A stretch of DNA of 64,000 bases from DATFQI01 sp963816955 (GCA_963816955.1 CAWFME010000007.1:124001-188000); one strand, 5' to 3'. Shown: positions 45,195-55,549, counted from the first letter of the stretch. Notes: generated by a model from the letters alone, not told the origin. Program-made: numbers and translations.

Positions 45195-46454
45195 ATGAGC
45201 AACGAGACGGTGTTCACGCTCGAGGCCACGCCGATCAAGTTCGGCCCCGGCGCGGCCGCCGACGCGGGCTGGGAGCTCAAGCGCCTCGGCGTCCGGCGCG
45301 CGCTGCTCGTGACCGACCCGGGCGTCGCCGCGACCGGGCATCCCGACCGGGTCAGGCAGGCGATCGAGGCCGAGGGGATCGAGGTCGTCGTCTACGACCG
45401 GGCGCGCGTCGAGCCAACCATCGAGTCGCTCCAGCACGCCGCTGACGCCGCGCTGGAAGCCGAGGTGGACGGGTTCGTCTCCGTCGGCGGCGGCTCGGCG
45501 ATCGACACCGCCAAGGTCGCCGACCTGATCGTCACCCACCCGGCGCCGGTCATGGAGTACGTCAACCCGCCGATCGGCGAGGGCCGCAAGCCGCCGGCGC
45601 CGCTGAAGCCGCATCTCGCGATCCCGACGACGTCGGGCACCGGCAGCGAGGCGACGACGGTCGCCGTGCTCGACATCCCCGACCTGAAGGTCAAGACCGG
45701 GATCAGCCACCGCTACATGCGCCCGCACCAGGCGATCGTGGACCCCGAGCTGACGCGGACGCTGCCGCCCGAGGTGACGGCGAGCGCCGGCCTCGACGTC
45801 GTCTGCCACGCCGCGGAGTCCTACATCTCCAAGCCGTTCGACTCCCGCCCGCGCCCCGAGACCCCGGACGACCGGCCGCCCTACCAGGGCTCCAACCCGG
45901 TGGCCGACGTCTGGTCGGCGAAGGCGCTCGAGTACGGCGGCGCCTACCTGCGCCGGGCCGTCGAGGATCCCGACGACGTCGAGGCCCGCGGGCGGATGAT
46001 GCTCGCCGCCTCGATGGCGGGCGTCGGCTTCGGCTCGGCCGGCGTGCACATCCCGCATGCGTGCGCGTATCCGATCGCGGGGCTCAAGCACGAATACCAG
46101 CCGCCGGGCTACCCCGGCGACCACCCGTTCGTGCCGCACGGGCACTCCGTCATCGTCACCGCGCCGGCCGCCTTCCGCTTCACCTACGACGCCGACCCCG
46201 AGCGCCACCACCACGTCGCCGAGCTGCTGCACGGCGAGCCGGTCCCCGACCCCGGCCCCGACACGCTGCCCGAGGTGCTCAGGACGCTGATGCGCGACGT
46301 CGGCGCCCCGAGCGGGATCACCGAGCTCGGCTACACCGAGGACGACGTCGAGGCGCTCGCCGAGGGGGCGATGAAGCAGCAGCGGCTGCTGGTGATCGCG
46401 CCCAAGGAGGCCGGCTTGGAGGACCTGGCCCGGATCCTGCGGGCGTCGATGTGA
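45195..46454 (+). CDS. Hydroxyacid-oxoacid transhydrogenase (ADHFE1-like, iron-type alcohol dehydrogenase)
   Basis: In characterised members the enzyme transfers hydride from 4-hydroxybutyrate to 2-oxoglutarate, giving succinate semialdehyde and D-2-hydroxyglutarate. The 419-residue protein has GGGSAIDTAKVAD for the nucleotide, IPTTSGTGSEATT, and the metal-site histidines in DVVCHAAES, GVHIPHACAYPIAGL and VPHGHSV. The sequence GFGSAGVHIPHACAYPIAGL and DHPFVPHGHS match ADHFE1 rather than ordinary Fe-ADHs. It is coupled to a GntR regulator by a 4-bp overlap and is divergent from the flavoenzyme likely to recycle its product. Confidence 0.9.
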   Translation: MSNETVFTLEATPIKFGPGAAADAGWELKRLGVRRALLVTDPGVAATGHPDRVRQAIEAEGIEVVVYDRARVEPTIESLQHAADAALEAEVDGFVSVGGGSAIDTAKVADLIVTHPAPVMEYVNPPIGEGRKPPAPLKPHLAIPTTSGTGSEATTVAVLDIPDLKVKTGISHRYMRPHQAIVDPELTRTLPPEVTASAGLDVVCHAAESYISKPFDSRPRPETPDDRPPYQGSNPVADVWSAKALEYGGAYLRRAVEDPDDVEARGRMMLAASMAGVGFGSAGVHIPHACAYPIAGLKHEYQPPGYPGDHPFVPHGHSVIVTAPAAFRFTYDADPERHHHVAELLHGEPVPDPGPDTLPEVLRTLMRDVGAPSGITELGYTEDDVEALAEGAMKQQRLLVIAPKEAGLEDLARILRASM

Positions 46455-47041
46455 GCGCGCTCGACCCGATCGCCGCGCCCCAGACGCTGGCCAGCCACGC
46501 GCGCACCGCGGTGCTCGCCGCCATCGGCGACGGCCGCCTCGAGCCCGGCACGCTGCACTCGGTCGCCCAGCTCGCGGAGCAGCTCGGGGTCTCGCGCACG
46601 CCGGTGCGCGAGGCGCTGCTGATGCTCGAGCGCGAGGGCCGGGTGCGCTTCGAGCGCAACCGCGGCGTGCGGATCACCGCCCCGACGGCGCTCGACATCG
46701 CCGAGGTCTTCGAGCTGCGGCTGCTGCTCGAGGTCCCGGCCGCCGCGAAGGCGTGCGGCAGCGTCGACACGGGCGCTCTGCGGGCCGCGCTCGACGCGGG
46801 CGACGGCGAGCGCTTCCACGACGAGATCCTGCTCGCCGCCGGCAACCGCCGCCTGGCCGGGATCATCGCCGGCCTGCGCGGGGCGCTCGCGGGCCCCGGC
46901 GCTCGCGACGCGGACGAGGTCGCCGCCGAGCACCGCGCGATCCTCGACGCGCTCGAGGCCGGCGACGCCGACCGCGCCGCCGCGGCGATGCGCTACCACC
47001 TGCGCCGCACCGCCGAGCTCCTCGCAACTAGTCCGGGCTGA
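46451..47041 (+). CDS. GntR-family regulator (FCD type)
   Basis: This 196-residue protein has the winged-helix N-terminus with SVAQLAEQLGVSRTPVREALLMLEREGRV (short form: LGVSRTPVREALLMLEREG) at about 38-60. The C-terminal helical effector domain is shortened compared with the usual 220-240 residues and contains EIFELRLLLE-like sequence (EVFELRLLLEVPAA) and FHDEILLAAGNRR. Being coupled to the transhydrogenase gene (GTGA overlap), it probably controls that operon in response to an organic acid. Its end overlaps the convergent SDR gene by 14 bp. Confidence 0.92.
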   Translation: MSALDPIAAPQTLASHARTAVLAAIGDGRLEPGTLHSVAQLAEQLGVSRTPVREALLMLEREGRVRFERNRGVRITAPTALDIAEVFELRLLLEVPAAAKACGSVDTGALRAALDAGDGERFHDEILLAAGNRRLAGIIAGLRGALAGPGARDADEVAAEHRAILDALEAGDADRAAAAMRYHLRRTAELLATSPG

Positions 47042-47783
47042 CCGGCGTCGTGTAAGCGCTGGAGAGCCCGCCGTCGACCAGGAACGTCGACGCGGTGATG
47101 TAGGACGACTCGTCCGAGGCGAGGAACAGGGCCGCGTTGGCGATCTCGACTGCCTCGGCGAACCGGCCCATCGGCAGGTGCACGAGCCGCCGCGCGGCCT
47201 TCTCGGGATCGCTGGCGAACAGCTCGTTGAGCAGCGGCGTCGAGACCGGCCCGGGGCAGAGGGCGTTGACGCGCACGCCGGCGCGCGCGAACTCCACCCC
47301 GAGCTCGCGCGACAGCGCCAGCACCGCGCCCTTGGAGGCGGTGTAGGCGATCTGCGACGTCGCCGCGCCCATGACGGCCACGAACGACGCCGTGTTGATC
47401 ACCGAGCCGCCGCCTGTCTCCAGCAGGTGCGGGATGCCGTGCTTGCAGCAGTAGAAGACCGACTTGACGTTGACGTCCTGCACGCGGTCCCAGACCGCGG
47501 GGTCCGTGTCGAGCACGGACGCGTCCTCGGGCGGCGAGATGCCCGCGTTGTTGAACAGCACGTCGATCGAGTCGTACTGCGCCCGGACCGCTTCGAACAT
47601 GCCGCGCACGGCGTCCTCGTCGGCGACGTCGCACGCGATCGCGAGGTCGCTGCCCGGGGAGTCCTCGGCCAGGTCGACGCCGACGACGGTCGCGCCCTCC
47701 TCCTTGAAGCGCCGCACGGTCTCGGCGCCGATCCCGCTCGCCGCCCCCGTGACGACGCAGACCTTCCCGTCCAGGCGCGCCAC
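47028..47783 (-). CDS. SDR oxidoreductase, last gene of the gamma-glutamylation operon
   Basis: This 251-residue classical SDR has the motif TGAASGIGAE at about 12-21, NNAG, catalytic Tyr-Lys in YTASKG and CPGPVSTPLL after it. It resembles 3-oxoacyl-ACP reductase and glucose dehydrogenase types. It starts directly after the aldehyde dehydrogenase stop (TGAGTG) and so belongs to the five-gene operon. In a gamma-glutamylethanolamide route an alcohol dehydrogenase step is needed and this SDR is the only candidate in the operon; that is inference. Confidence 0.88.
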   Translation of the reverse strand: MARLDGKVCVVTGAASGIGAETVRRFKEEGATVVGVDLAEDSPGSDLAIACDVADEDAVRGMFEAVRAQYDSIDVLFNNAGISPPEDASVLDTDPAVWDRVQDVNVKSVFYCCKHGIPHLLETGGGSVINTASFVAVMGAATSQIAYTASKGAVLALSRELGVEFARAGVRVNALCPGPVSTPLLNELFASDPEKAARRLVHLPMGRFAEAVEIANAALFLASDESSYITASTFLVDGGLSSAYTTPVSPD

Positions 47784-49148
47784 TCAGCCTCCCGTCGCGT
47801 AGTAGACCGTCTTCGGCTCGGTGTAGGCGTCGAGCGCGTGCGGCCCGAGCTCGCGGCCGTAGCCCGACTGCTTGAAGCCGCCGAACGGCGTCGACACGCG
47901 CACGGACGTGTTGGAGTTGATCGAGAGCACGCCCGTCTCGACCGCGCGGGCGACTCGGAGCGCCTTGCCGCCGTCGCGCGTCCAGATCGAGCCCGACAGC
48001 CCGTAGATCGTGTCGTTGGCGAGCTCGACCGCCTCCGCCTCGGTGCGGAACGGGACCACGACGGCGACCGGGCCGAAGATCTCCTCGCGCACCGCGCGGT
48101 CGTCCGGGTCGACGGGACACAGCACGGTCGGCGGGAACCAGAAGCCGGGCCCGTCGGGGACGTCGCCCCGGATCGCGACGGGTGCGCCGTCCGGCACGAA
48201 CGAGCTGACCGTCTCGCGCTGGCCGGCCGAGATCAGCGGGCCCATCTCGGTCGCCTCGTCGAGCGGGTCGCCGACCCGGATCGCCTCGACATGCTCCTCG
48301 AGCGCCTCCATGAACGCGTCGAGCGCCGGGCGCTCGACGAGGATCCGCGAGCGCGCGCAGCAGTCCTGGCCGGCGTTGCCGAACACGGCGGGCCCCGCCG
48401 CGGCCGCCGCGGCGGCGAGGTCGGCGTCGGCGAAGACGATGTTGGCCGACTTGCCGCCGAGCTCGAGCGTCACGCGCTTGATCGTCTGCGCGGCGGTGGC
48501 GGCGATCCTGCGCCCGACCTCGGTCGAGCCGGTGAACGCGACCTTGGCCACGTCGGGGTGCTCGACGAGCCGCGCGCCCGCCGTCGAGCCCGGCCCGGCG
48601 ACCACGTTGACGACGCCCTCGGGGATGCCGGCCTCGAGCGCGATCCGCTCGAACTGCAGCGCGGTCAGCGGCGTCAGCTCCGCCGGCTTGAGCACGACGG
48701 TGTTGCCGCCGGCCATGGCCGGGGCGAGCTTCCACGAGGCGATCGCCAGCGGGAAGTTCCAGGGGGTGATCAGCGCGACGACGCCGAGCGGCTCGCGGAA
48801 CGTCATCGCCACGCCGCCGGCGACGGGGATGGTGTCCCCGAGCGCGCGCTCCGGCGCGCCGGCGTAGTAGCGGAAGGTGTCGACGACCATGCCCATCTCC
48901 CCGCGCGCGTCGGAGATCGGCTTGCCGGCGTTGCGCGCCTCGAGCTGCGCAAGGGCCTCCTGGGAGGCCGCCAGCGCGTCGGCGAGCCCGTAGAGCAGCT
49001 TGGCCCGGTCGGCCGGGGGCAGCGCGCGCCAGGCCGGCAACGCCGCCTTCGCGCGAGCGACGGCCGCGTCGGCCTCCTCGACCCCCGCGCGCGGGATCTC
49101 CGCCAGCACCTCCTCCGTGGCCGGCTCGAGCACCGTGAGCGTGCTCAC
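47784..49148 (-). CDS. NAD(P)-dependent aldehyde dehydrogenase
   Basis: This 454-residue ALDH has Asn131 in ITPWNFPLAI, Lys154 in VVLKPAELTP, the catalytic base Glu229 in LELGGKSAN and the nucleophile Cys263 in NAGQDCCARS, all intact. It resembles gamma-glutamyl-gamma-aminobutyraldehyde/betaine-aldehyde dehydrogenases. The position between a gamma-glutamyl hydrolase and an SDR suggests oxidation of a gamma-glutamyl aldehyde. GTG 49148 overlaps the hydrolase stop by 4 bp. It is slightly short at the N-terminus compared with many ALDHs (about 475-490). Confidence 0.93.
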   Translation of the reverse strand: MSTLTVLEPATEEVLAEIPRAGVEEADAAVARAKAALPAWRALPPADRAKLLYGLADALAASQEALAQLEARNAGKPISDARGEMGMVVDTFRYYAGAPERALGDTIPVAGGVAMTFREPLGVVALITPWNFPLAIASWKLAPAMAGGNTVVLKPAELTPLTALQFERIALEAGIPEGVVNVVAGPGSTAGARLVEHPDVAKVAFTGSTEVGRRIAATAAQTIKRVTLELGGKSANIVFADADLAAAAAAAGPAVFGNAGQDCCARSRILVERPALDAFMEALEEHVEAIRVGDPLDEATEMGPLISAGQRETVSSFVPDGAPVAIRGDVPDGPGFWFPPTVLCPVDPDDRAVREEIFGPVAVVVPFRTEAEAVELANDTIYGLSGSIWTRDGGKALRVARAVETGVLSINSNTSVRVSTPFGGFKQSGYGRELGPHALDAYTEPKTVYYATGG

Positions 49149-49804
49149 TTCGCGGCCTCCACGAGCGCGGCGATCACCGGCGAGGCCTCGTCGGCCTCCG
49201 GGTGCCACTGCACCCCGAGCGCGAACCGCTTCGTCGGGTCCTCGATCGCCTCGGGCAGGTCGTCGACCGTCGCCCAGCCCGTCACCTCGAGCCCGTTGCC
49301 GACCGCGTCGACGCCCTGGTGGTGATGGGACTTGGTGGGATGCACGGCCTCGCGCGCGACCCGCTGCGCCAGCGAGCCCTGGCGCAGGCGCACGTCGTGG
49401 TCGCCGAAGGCGCCGGGCGTGAGCCGGTGGTCCTCGTGCCCGACCTTGTCGGGCAGGTGCTCGATCAGCGTGCCGCCGCGGGCCACGTTCATCACCTGCA
49501 TGCCGCGGCAGACGCCGAGCACCGGCACGTCGGCCTCCAGCGCGGCGGCGGCGATCGCGAGCTCGAACGCGTCGCGCTCCGGCACGTCGCCGACGTCCGC
49601 CCCGCCCGTGAGCAGCAGCCCGTCGAGCAGCCGGAGCGCCTCTTCCGGTGAGACAGGGTCAGGCGGCAGCACTACTGCGATCCCGCCCGCCGCCTGCACC
49701 TGGCGGACGTAGTTCATCGAGAGGACCGCCGCCTCCTCGTCCCAGTAGGTCCAGCGCGCGCGCTCGACGGACGCGCAGATCCCGATGACCGGCCGGCGGC
49801 TCAC
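49145..49804 (-). CDS. Gamma-glutamyl hydrolase (class I glutamine amidotransferase-like, PuuD type)
   Basis: This 219-residue peptidase-C26-type hydrolase has nucleophile Cys99 in GVCRGMQVMNVARGG, and His201 and Glu203 in GVQWHPEAD. It cleaves the gamma-glutamyl amide bond, releasing glutamate and the oxidised amine product. The substrate-lid region (KSHHHQGVDAVGNGLEVTG) is typical of PuuD-like enzymes. It overlaps both neighbours by 4 bp (GTGA each), indicating tight translational coupling in the operon. Confidence 0.93.
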   Translation of the reverse strand: MSRRPVIGICASVERARWTYWDEEAAVLSMNYVRQVQAAGGIAVVLPPDPVSPEEALRLLDGLLLTGGADVGDVPERDAFELAIAAAALEADVPVLGVCRGMQVMNVARGGTLIEHLPDKVGHEDHRLTPGAFGDHDVRLRQGSLAQRVAREAVHPTKSHHHQGVDAVGNGLEVTGWATVDDLPEAIEDPTKRFALGVQWHPEADEASPVIAALVEAAK

Positions 49805-51129
49805 AGGCGCTCGAAGCCCCTGAAGCGCTCCCAGTCCGTGACGGCCGCCTCGAAGGCGCGCAGCTCCACGTCGGCGTTGTTGAGGTAGTGGTCGACGACC
49901 TCCTGCCCGAACGCGTCGCGCGCGACCGGGCTCTCCGCGAACAGGTCGCGGGCGGCCTGCAGCGTGCTCGGCACGTGCGGCTTGTCGGAGGTGTAGGCGT
50001 TGCCCTCCAGCGCCGGCTCGAGCTCGAGCTCGTTGTCGATCCCGTGCAGGCCGGACGCGATCATCGCGGCGATCGCGAGGTACGGGTTCACGTCACCGCC
50101 GGCGAGGCGGCTCTCGATCCGCAGCGAGTGGCCCTCGCCGATCACGCGCATCGAGCACGTGCGGTTGTCACGGCCCCACGCGACCGCGGTGGGAGCGAAG
50201 GACCCCTCGGCGAAGCGCTTGTACGAGTTGACGTTCGGCGCCTTGAACAGCGTCATCTCGCGCAGGCACGCGAGCTGCCCGGCGAGGAAGCGCTCGAACA
50301 GCTCGGGCTGCTCGGCGAACACCGGCGTGCCGTCCTCGCCGCGCACGGAGAGGTGGATGTGGCACGAGTTGCCTTCGCGCTGGTCGTACTTGGCCATGAA
50401 CGTGATCGCCATGCCCTCCTGAGAGGCGATCTCCTTGGCGCCGTTCTTGTAGATCGTGTGCGTGTCGGCGGCGTGCAGCGCGGTCTCGTAAGTGAAGTTG
50501 ATCTCGTGCTGGCCGAAGTTGCATTCGCCCTTGGAGTTCTCCACCCGCAGCCCGGCGCGGGCCATCTCGCGCCGGATCCGCCCGAGCAGCGGCTCCAGCC
50601 GGGAGGTCCCGAGCATCGAGTAGTCGACGTTGTAGAGGTTGCCGGGCTCCAGGCCCTGGTAGCGCTTGTGGAACGCCTGCTCGTAGGTGTCGCGGAACAC
50701 GATGAACTCGAGCTCGGTGGCCGCGAACGCCGTCCAGCCGCGCTCCGCGAGGCGGTCCAGCTGCTTGCGCAGGATCTGCCGCGGCGACGCGGCGACCGGC
50801 TCGTCGCCGTGCCAGGAGAGGTCCGCCATGCACATCGCCGTGCCCTCGTGCCAGGGCACGAGGCGCAGCGTGTCGAAGTCCGGCTTCATCTCGAAGTCGC
50901 CGTAGCCCGTCTCCCACGAGGACATCGTGTAGCCCTCGACGGTGTTCATGTCGACGTCGACGGCGAGCAGGTAGTTGCACGCCTCGGCGCCGTGGGAGAC
51001 CACCTCCTCGAGGAAGTGGTCCGCCACGAGCCGCTTGCCCTGGAAGCGGCCCTGCATGTCGGCGAAGCCGAGCAGGACGGTGTCGATCGACCCGTCCTCG
51101 ACGGCCTTCTCCAGCTCCTTGAGGTCCAT
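49801..51129 (-). CDS. Gamma-glutamyl-amine synthetase (glutamine synthetase-like, PuuA/GlnA4 type)
   Basis: This 442-residue GS-fold ligase probably joins glutamate to an amine with ATP. Typical blocks are FAATELEFIVFRDT, KGECNFGQHEINF (ammonia/amine site region), GNSCHIHLSV for ATP, NSYKRFAEGSFAPTAVAWG and IESRLAGGDVNPYLAIAAM. It is clearly different from the true GlnA at 16.4 kb and lacks its adenylylation-loop sequence. In Streptomyces the related GlnA3 and GlnA4 act on polyamines and ethanolamine. The adjacent ethanolamine-permease-like gene favours ethanolamine. The ATG abuts the permease stop with no gap. Confidence 0.93.
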   Translation of the reverse strand: MDLKELEKAVEDGSIDTVLLGFADMQGRFQGKRLVADHFLEEVVSHGAEACNYLLAVDVDMNTVEGYTMSSWETGYGDFEMKPDFDTLRLVPWHEGTAMCMADLSWHGDEPVAASPRQILRKQLDRLAERGWTAFAATELEFIVFRDTYEQAFHKRYQGLEPGNLYNVDYSMLGTSRLEPLLGRIRREMARAGLRVENSKGECNFGQHEINFTYETALHAADTHTIYKNGAKEIASQEGMAITFMAKYDQREGNSCHIHLSVRGEDGTPVFAEQPELFERFLAGQLACLREMTLFKAPNVNSYKRFAEGSFAPTAVAWGRDNRTCSMRVIGEGHSLRIESRLAGGDVNPYLAIAAMIASGLHGIDNELELEPALEGNAYTSDKPHVPSTLQAARDLFAESPVARDAFGQEVVDHYLNNADVELRAFEAAVTDWERFRGFERL

Positions 51130-52572
<1,443 letters not shown>

Positions 52573-52596
52573 CAGTCGTCCCTCTCTCCCCCGAGT

Positions 52597-52619
52597 AAAG
52601 GTATGGCCTTCCGGCCTTT
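52597..52619 (-). promoter_or_regulatory. Candidate operator/promoter of the gamma-glutamylation operon
   Basis: AAAGG (52597-52601) and CCTTT (52615-52619) flank GGCC-TTCC-GGCC (52605-52616). On the minus strand TACCTT (about 52599-52604) could be the -10, giving a leader of roughly 25 nt. The nearby GntR gene is a possible ligand. Confidence 0.3.
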
Positions 52620-52641
52620 GCGCCGGGAAGCTATGTGGCGC

Positions 52642-52938
52642 TCAGCGCGCCGTCAAGTCGCGGGTCGCGTAGTCACGGAACTCGCGCTCGAACTCCGGCC
52701 ACCACGGCGGCTCCGGATCCTCCGGGGCCGGGCCGCCGAACCCGCCGCCGTCGCCGTCGTCGTTGCGGCGCGGGCGCACCAGCCGCGCGGCGAGCAGGAA
52801 GATCGCGAGCGTCAGCAGCGCGCAACCGCCGAAGAACCAGGGCGGGATGCCCAGCAGCACCCAGCCCGCGAGGCCGAGGCACAGATGGCCCGAGGAGATA
52901 GCGGCGCCCCAGGCGCGCATGCGCTTCGAAGGGGACAC
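52642..52938 (-). CDS. Small membrane protein
   Basis: This 98-residue protein has two membrane helices (LCLGLAGWVLLGIPPWFFGG and ALLTLAIFLLAARLV) followed by a charged, Pro/Trp-rich cytoplasmic tail (PEPPWWPEFEREFRDYATRD). It is not recognised. It lies between the permease operon and the GntR gene, on the same strand as both, 19 bp after the GntR stop. It could be part of the GntR transcript. Confidence 0.65.
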   Translation of the reverse strand: MSPSKRMRAWGAAISSGHLCLGLAGWVLLGIPPWFFGGCALLTLAIFLLAARLVRPRRNDDGDGGGFGGPAPEDPEPPWWPEFEREFRDYATRDLTAR

Positions 52939-52957
52939 ACCTCCGAGGGTAGGACGC

Positions 52958-53666
52958 TCAGGGCATGAGTCCGGTGAGAACGCGCTCGGTGCCCTGCAGG
53001 TGCTCGCGGACGAGCCGCGTCGCGCGCGCCGAGTCGCCGCGCTCGAGCATGCCGATGAGCTTGGCGTGCTGCGCGTTGGAGCGCTCGAGCACCTCGGGCG
53101 GATGCGCGATGTGGCCGATCAGCTCGCTCATCGCGCCCTGGACCTCGGTCATCGCCGCCACGAGCCGGGCGGAGCCCGAGGCCTCGGCGAGGCCGAGGTG
53201 GAAGAACACGTCGGCCTGCCGGTAGGTCGGCGAAGTCCTCCACGCACCGCATCGCCTCGACCTGCCGGCCGAGGCGGGCGAGATCGCCGGCGCCCGCGCG
53301 CTCGGCCGCGAGCACCACGGCGCCGACCTCGACCGCGACGCGGTAGTCGAGCAGCTCGCGCCACGCGGCCAGCTCGACCGGCTCGGCCTCGGGCCGCGGC
53401 AGCGGATCCGCGACGAACCAGCCGCCCCCGCGGCCGCGCACGGCGACCAGGTGCCCGCTCTGCGTCAGCGCGGTCAGCGCCTGCCGCAGCGTCGAGCGCG
53501 AGATGCCGAACTGCTCGGCGAGATCGCGCTCGGGCGGCAGCTGGGCGCCCGGGCCGAGCAGCCCGAGGCGGATCGCCGTACCGAGCCGCTCGACCGTCTC
53601 CTCGAAGGTCGTGACGGCCTGGACGGGCTCGAAGACCGCCGCGACGGCAGGGGTCGCCGCATGCAT
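52958..53666 (-). pseudogene. GntR-family regulator (FCD type), interrupted by one extra base
   Basis: The N-terminal winged helix is intact: PPERDLAEQFGISRSTLRQAL at about 43-63 (short form FGISRSTLRQAL). The frame shifts at 53225-53226; removing one G restores the expected reading DFADYRQADVFFHLGLAEASG, and the rest of the FCD domain runs to the TGA at 52958. The restored protein has about 235 residues, normal for the family. It stands upstream of the gamma-glutamylation operon and is a likely regulator. An assembly insertion is as likely as a real mutation. Confidence 0.87.
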
Positions 53667-53674
53667 CGCGGGGA

Positions 53675-53680
53675 ACTCTA
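53675..53680 (-). promoter_or_regulatory. Candidate -10 element (TAGAGT), leaderless start
   Basis: On the minus strand TAGAGT ends 8 nt before the GntR ATG at 53666. Confidence 0.4.
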
Positions 53681-53703
53681 CGGGCTGCCGGAAAGCGTGC
53701 GGA

Positions 53704-53709
53704 TAAGAT
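53704..53709 (+). promoter_or_regulatory. Candidate -10 element (TAAGAT), leaderless start
   Basis: TAAGAT lies 10 nt before the ATG at 53720, divergent to the GntR promoter. Confidence 0.4.
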
Positions 53710-53719
53710 CGCTCGCCGA

Positions 53720-54094
53720 ATGTCGACGGCGGACACCAAGGTGCTGATCGAGGAGGCGGTGGCCTCGATCCAGAAGGAGGTACCGGCGCTCCAGAAGCTC
53801 AAGCTCGTGATCGAGCTCGAGCTGCGCGGGCGCGGCGACATCCAGCTCTTCCGCGTCCAGGTCCCCGGCCCGAAGATCACGCGCGACATCGCCTCCGACG
53901 CGAAGGTCCGCCTGTCCGTGCCGCGCTCGCACTTCAACGAGCTCGCCAAGGAGGGCAAGATCCGCCACTGGCGCGAGGCGTTCGAGTCCGGCCACGTGAA
54001 GGCGACGGGGCCGGCCGAGATCCTGAAGCTGATCCAGAGCGTGATCGAGCGGCAGGAGGAGCGCTCCCGCACGCGCAAGCTGCGCACGAAGTGA
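53720..54094 (+). CDS. SCP2-like hypothetical protein
   Basis: This 124-residue cytoplasmic protein has a Lys-rich start, a beta-rich centre (KLVIELELRGRGDIQLFRVQ) and a helix-rich end with HWREAFESGHVKATGPAEILKLI. The GHVKATGPAEILKLI ending resembles the SCP2 sterol-transfer fold, in which a similar hydrophobic pocket binds lipids. The match is not strong. It overlaps agmatine deiminase by 4 bp (GTGA), so they are co-translated, but a link to agmatine is not obvious. Confidence 0.7.
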   Translation: MSTADTKVLIEEAVASIQKEVPALQKLKLVIELELRGRGDIQLFRVQVPGPKITRDIASDAKVRLSVPRSHFNELAKEGKIRHWREAFESGHVKATGPAEILKLIQSVIERQEERSRTRKLRTK

Positions 54095-55078
54095 GCTCCC
54101 CGGCGCGGATGCCGGCGGAGTGGGCGCCGCACGAGCGCACGATCGTCTGCTGGCCCGCGCGCGAGACGATGTGGCAGGAGCGCTTCGAGGCCGCCAAGGC
54201 CGAGCACGCCGCGGTCGTGAACGCGATCGCGGCCTTCGAGCCGGTCACGCTCGCCGTCGACCCCTCGCAGGAGGCGGAGGCCCGCGCGGCGGTGCGCGGG
54301 GACGTGGACGTCGTCGCGATCCCGCTGGACGACTCGTGGGCGCGCGACTCCGGCCCGATCTTCGTCGCGCGGCGGCGGCCGCCGCGCGGGCGTGGCGTTC
54401 GGCTTCAACGCCTGGGGCGAGACGTTCACGCCCTACGACCAGGACGCGGAGTTCGCGACGCGCGTGCTCGAGCACCTGGGGGAGGAGCGCGTGGACGCGC
54501 GCGACCTGATCCTCGAGGGCGGCTCGATCGCGGTCGACGGGGAGGGCACGCTGATCACGACCGAGCAGTGCCTGCTGCACCCGAACCGCAACCCGAAGCT
54601 CTCGCGCGGGCAGATCGAGGCCCGGCTGCGCGAGACGCTCGGCGTCGAGCGGATCGTGTGGCTCGGGCTCGGCCTCGTCGAGGACGACGACACGGACGGG
54701 CACGTCGACAACATCTGCGCCTGGATCGAGCCCGGCCGGGTGCTGCTGCAGACCGTCGCCGACGAGGCCGACCCCAACTTCGAGCACTGCCGCGAGAACG
54801 CCCGCCGGCTGGCGGGGGCCGGCATCGAGGTCGTCGAGCTCGATGTGCTGCCGCGGCTCGACGGCGACGGCCCGCCCACCGTCGTGCCCTACGTGAACTA
54901 CTACGTCGCCAACGGCGCGCTGATCGTGCCGGTCACCGGTGCGGAGACCGACGCCGACGCGCTCGCGCTGCTCGAGCGGCTCTACCCGGGCCGCGAGGCG
55001 GTCCCGGTCTCAGGCACCACGCTCGCCCTCGGCGGCGGCGGGGTGCACTGCATCACCCAGCAAGTGCCGTCGGTGTAG
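54091..55078 (+). pseudogene. aguA: Agmatine deiminase, interrupted by one extra base
   Basis: It converts agmatine to N-carbamoylputrescine. The N-terminal part has MPAEWAPHERTIVCWPAR and PLDDSWARDSGPIFV. A one-base shift at about 54367-54380 is needed before AFGFNAWGETFTPYDQD. The remaining guanidine-modifying-enzyme blocks follow: LILEGGSIAVDGEGTLITTE, DGHVDNICAW and the nucleophile Cys in LGGGGVHCITQQVP. With one base removed (deleting a C near 54370 gives FVAGGGRRAGVAFGF) the protein is about 328 residues, near family length. N-carbamoylputrescine amidase is close by, completing the route to putrescine. Confidence 0.9.
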
Positions 55079-55132
55079 CCAGGGACACCATCCGGGTGTC
55101 CCCCTGACCGGGGAAGTCGCCGTCCGGGCGAC

Positions 55133-55495
55133 CTATCGGGTGAGATCTTCGGCGAGCGTCCAGTCGAAGACCTTGTGCACGCCCGCGATCTCGAGCGTGC
55201 GCTCGAGGCCGCGGTGGCCCGCCACGAGCGAGAACTGCTTGCCGGACACGTCGGCCTGGCGGCGGGCGGTCAGCAGCGTGCGCAGGCCGCTGGAGTCGAT
55301 GAACTCCAGCTCGCGCAGGTCCAGCACGACGTGCGCAGCGTCGCCGTCGAACCCGCGCTGCAGCGCCTCCTCGAGCGCCGGCGCGGTCGCGAGGTCCAGC
55401 TCGCCGGTCGGGATCACGACGGAAGCCTCGCCGTGCTGCTCGGTGCGCACCGTGAACGCCTCGGGGATCGGGTATTCCGCGGCCACCCGGCGCAT
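55133..55495 (-). CDS. STAS-domain anti-sigma-factor antagonist
   Basis: This 120-residue single STAS domain has TGELDLATAPALEEALQRG and the phosphorylatable serine motif FIDSSGLRTLLTARR. Such proteins release a partner sigma factor by binding its anti-sigma when dephosphorylated. No kinase or sigma gene is nearby. It lies between aguA and the amidase gene on the opposite strand, so it interrupts rather than joins that pathway. An alternative GTG start at 55486 would have TACAAT 7 nt upstream. Confidence 0.92.
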   Translation of the reverse strand: MRRVAAEYPIPEAFTVRTEQHGEASVVIPTGELDLATAPALEEALQRGFDGDAAHVVLDLRELEFIDSSGLRTLLTARRQADVSGKQFSLVAGHRGLERTLEIAGVHKVFDWTLAEDLTR

Positions 55496-55534
55496 TGTAT
55501 TGCTCGTCAAGGCGGTCCTGCGCTGCCACCGGGT

Positions 55535-55540
55535 TAGACT
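55535..55540 (+). promoter_or_regulatory. Candidate -10 element (TAGACT), leaderless start
   Basis: TAGACT lies 9 nt before the ATG at 55550 of the amidase gene. Confidence 0.45.
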
Positions 55541-55549
55541 CGCCGCGAA

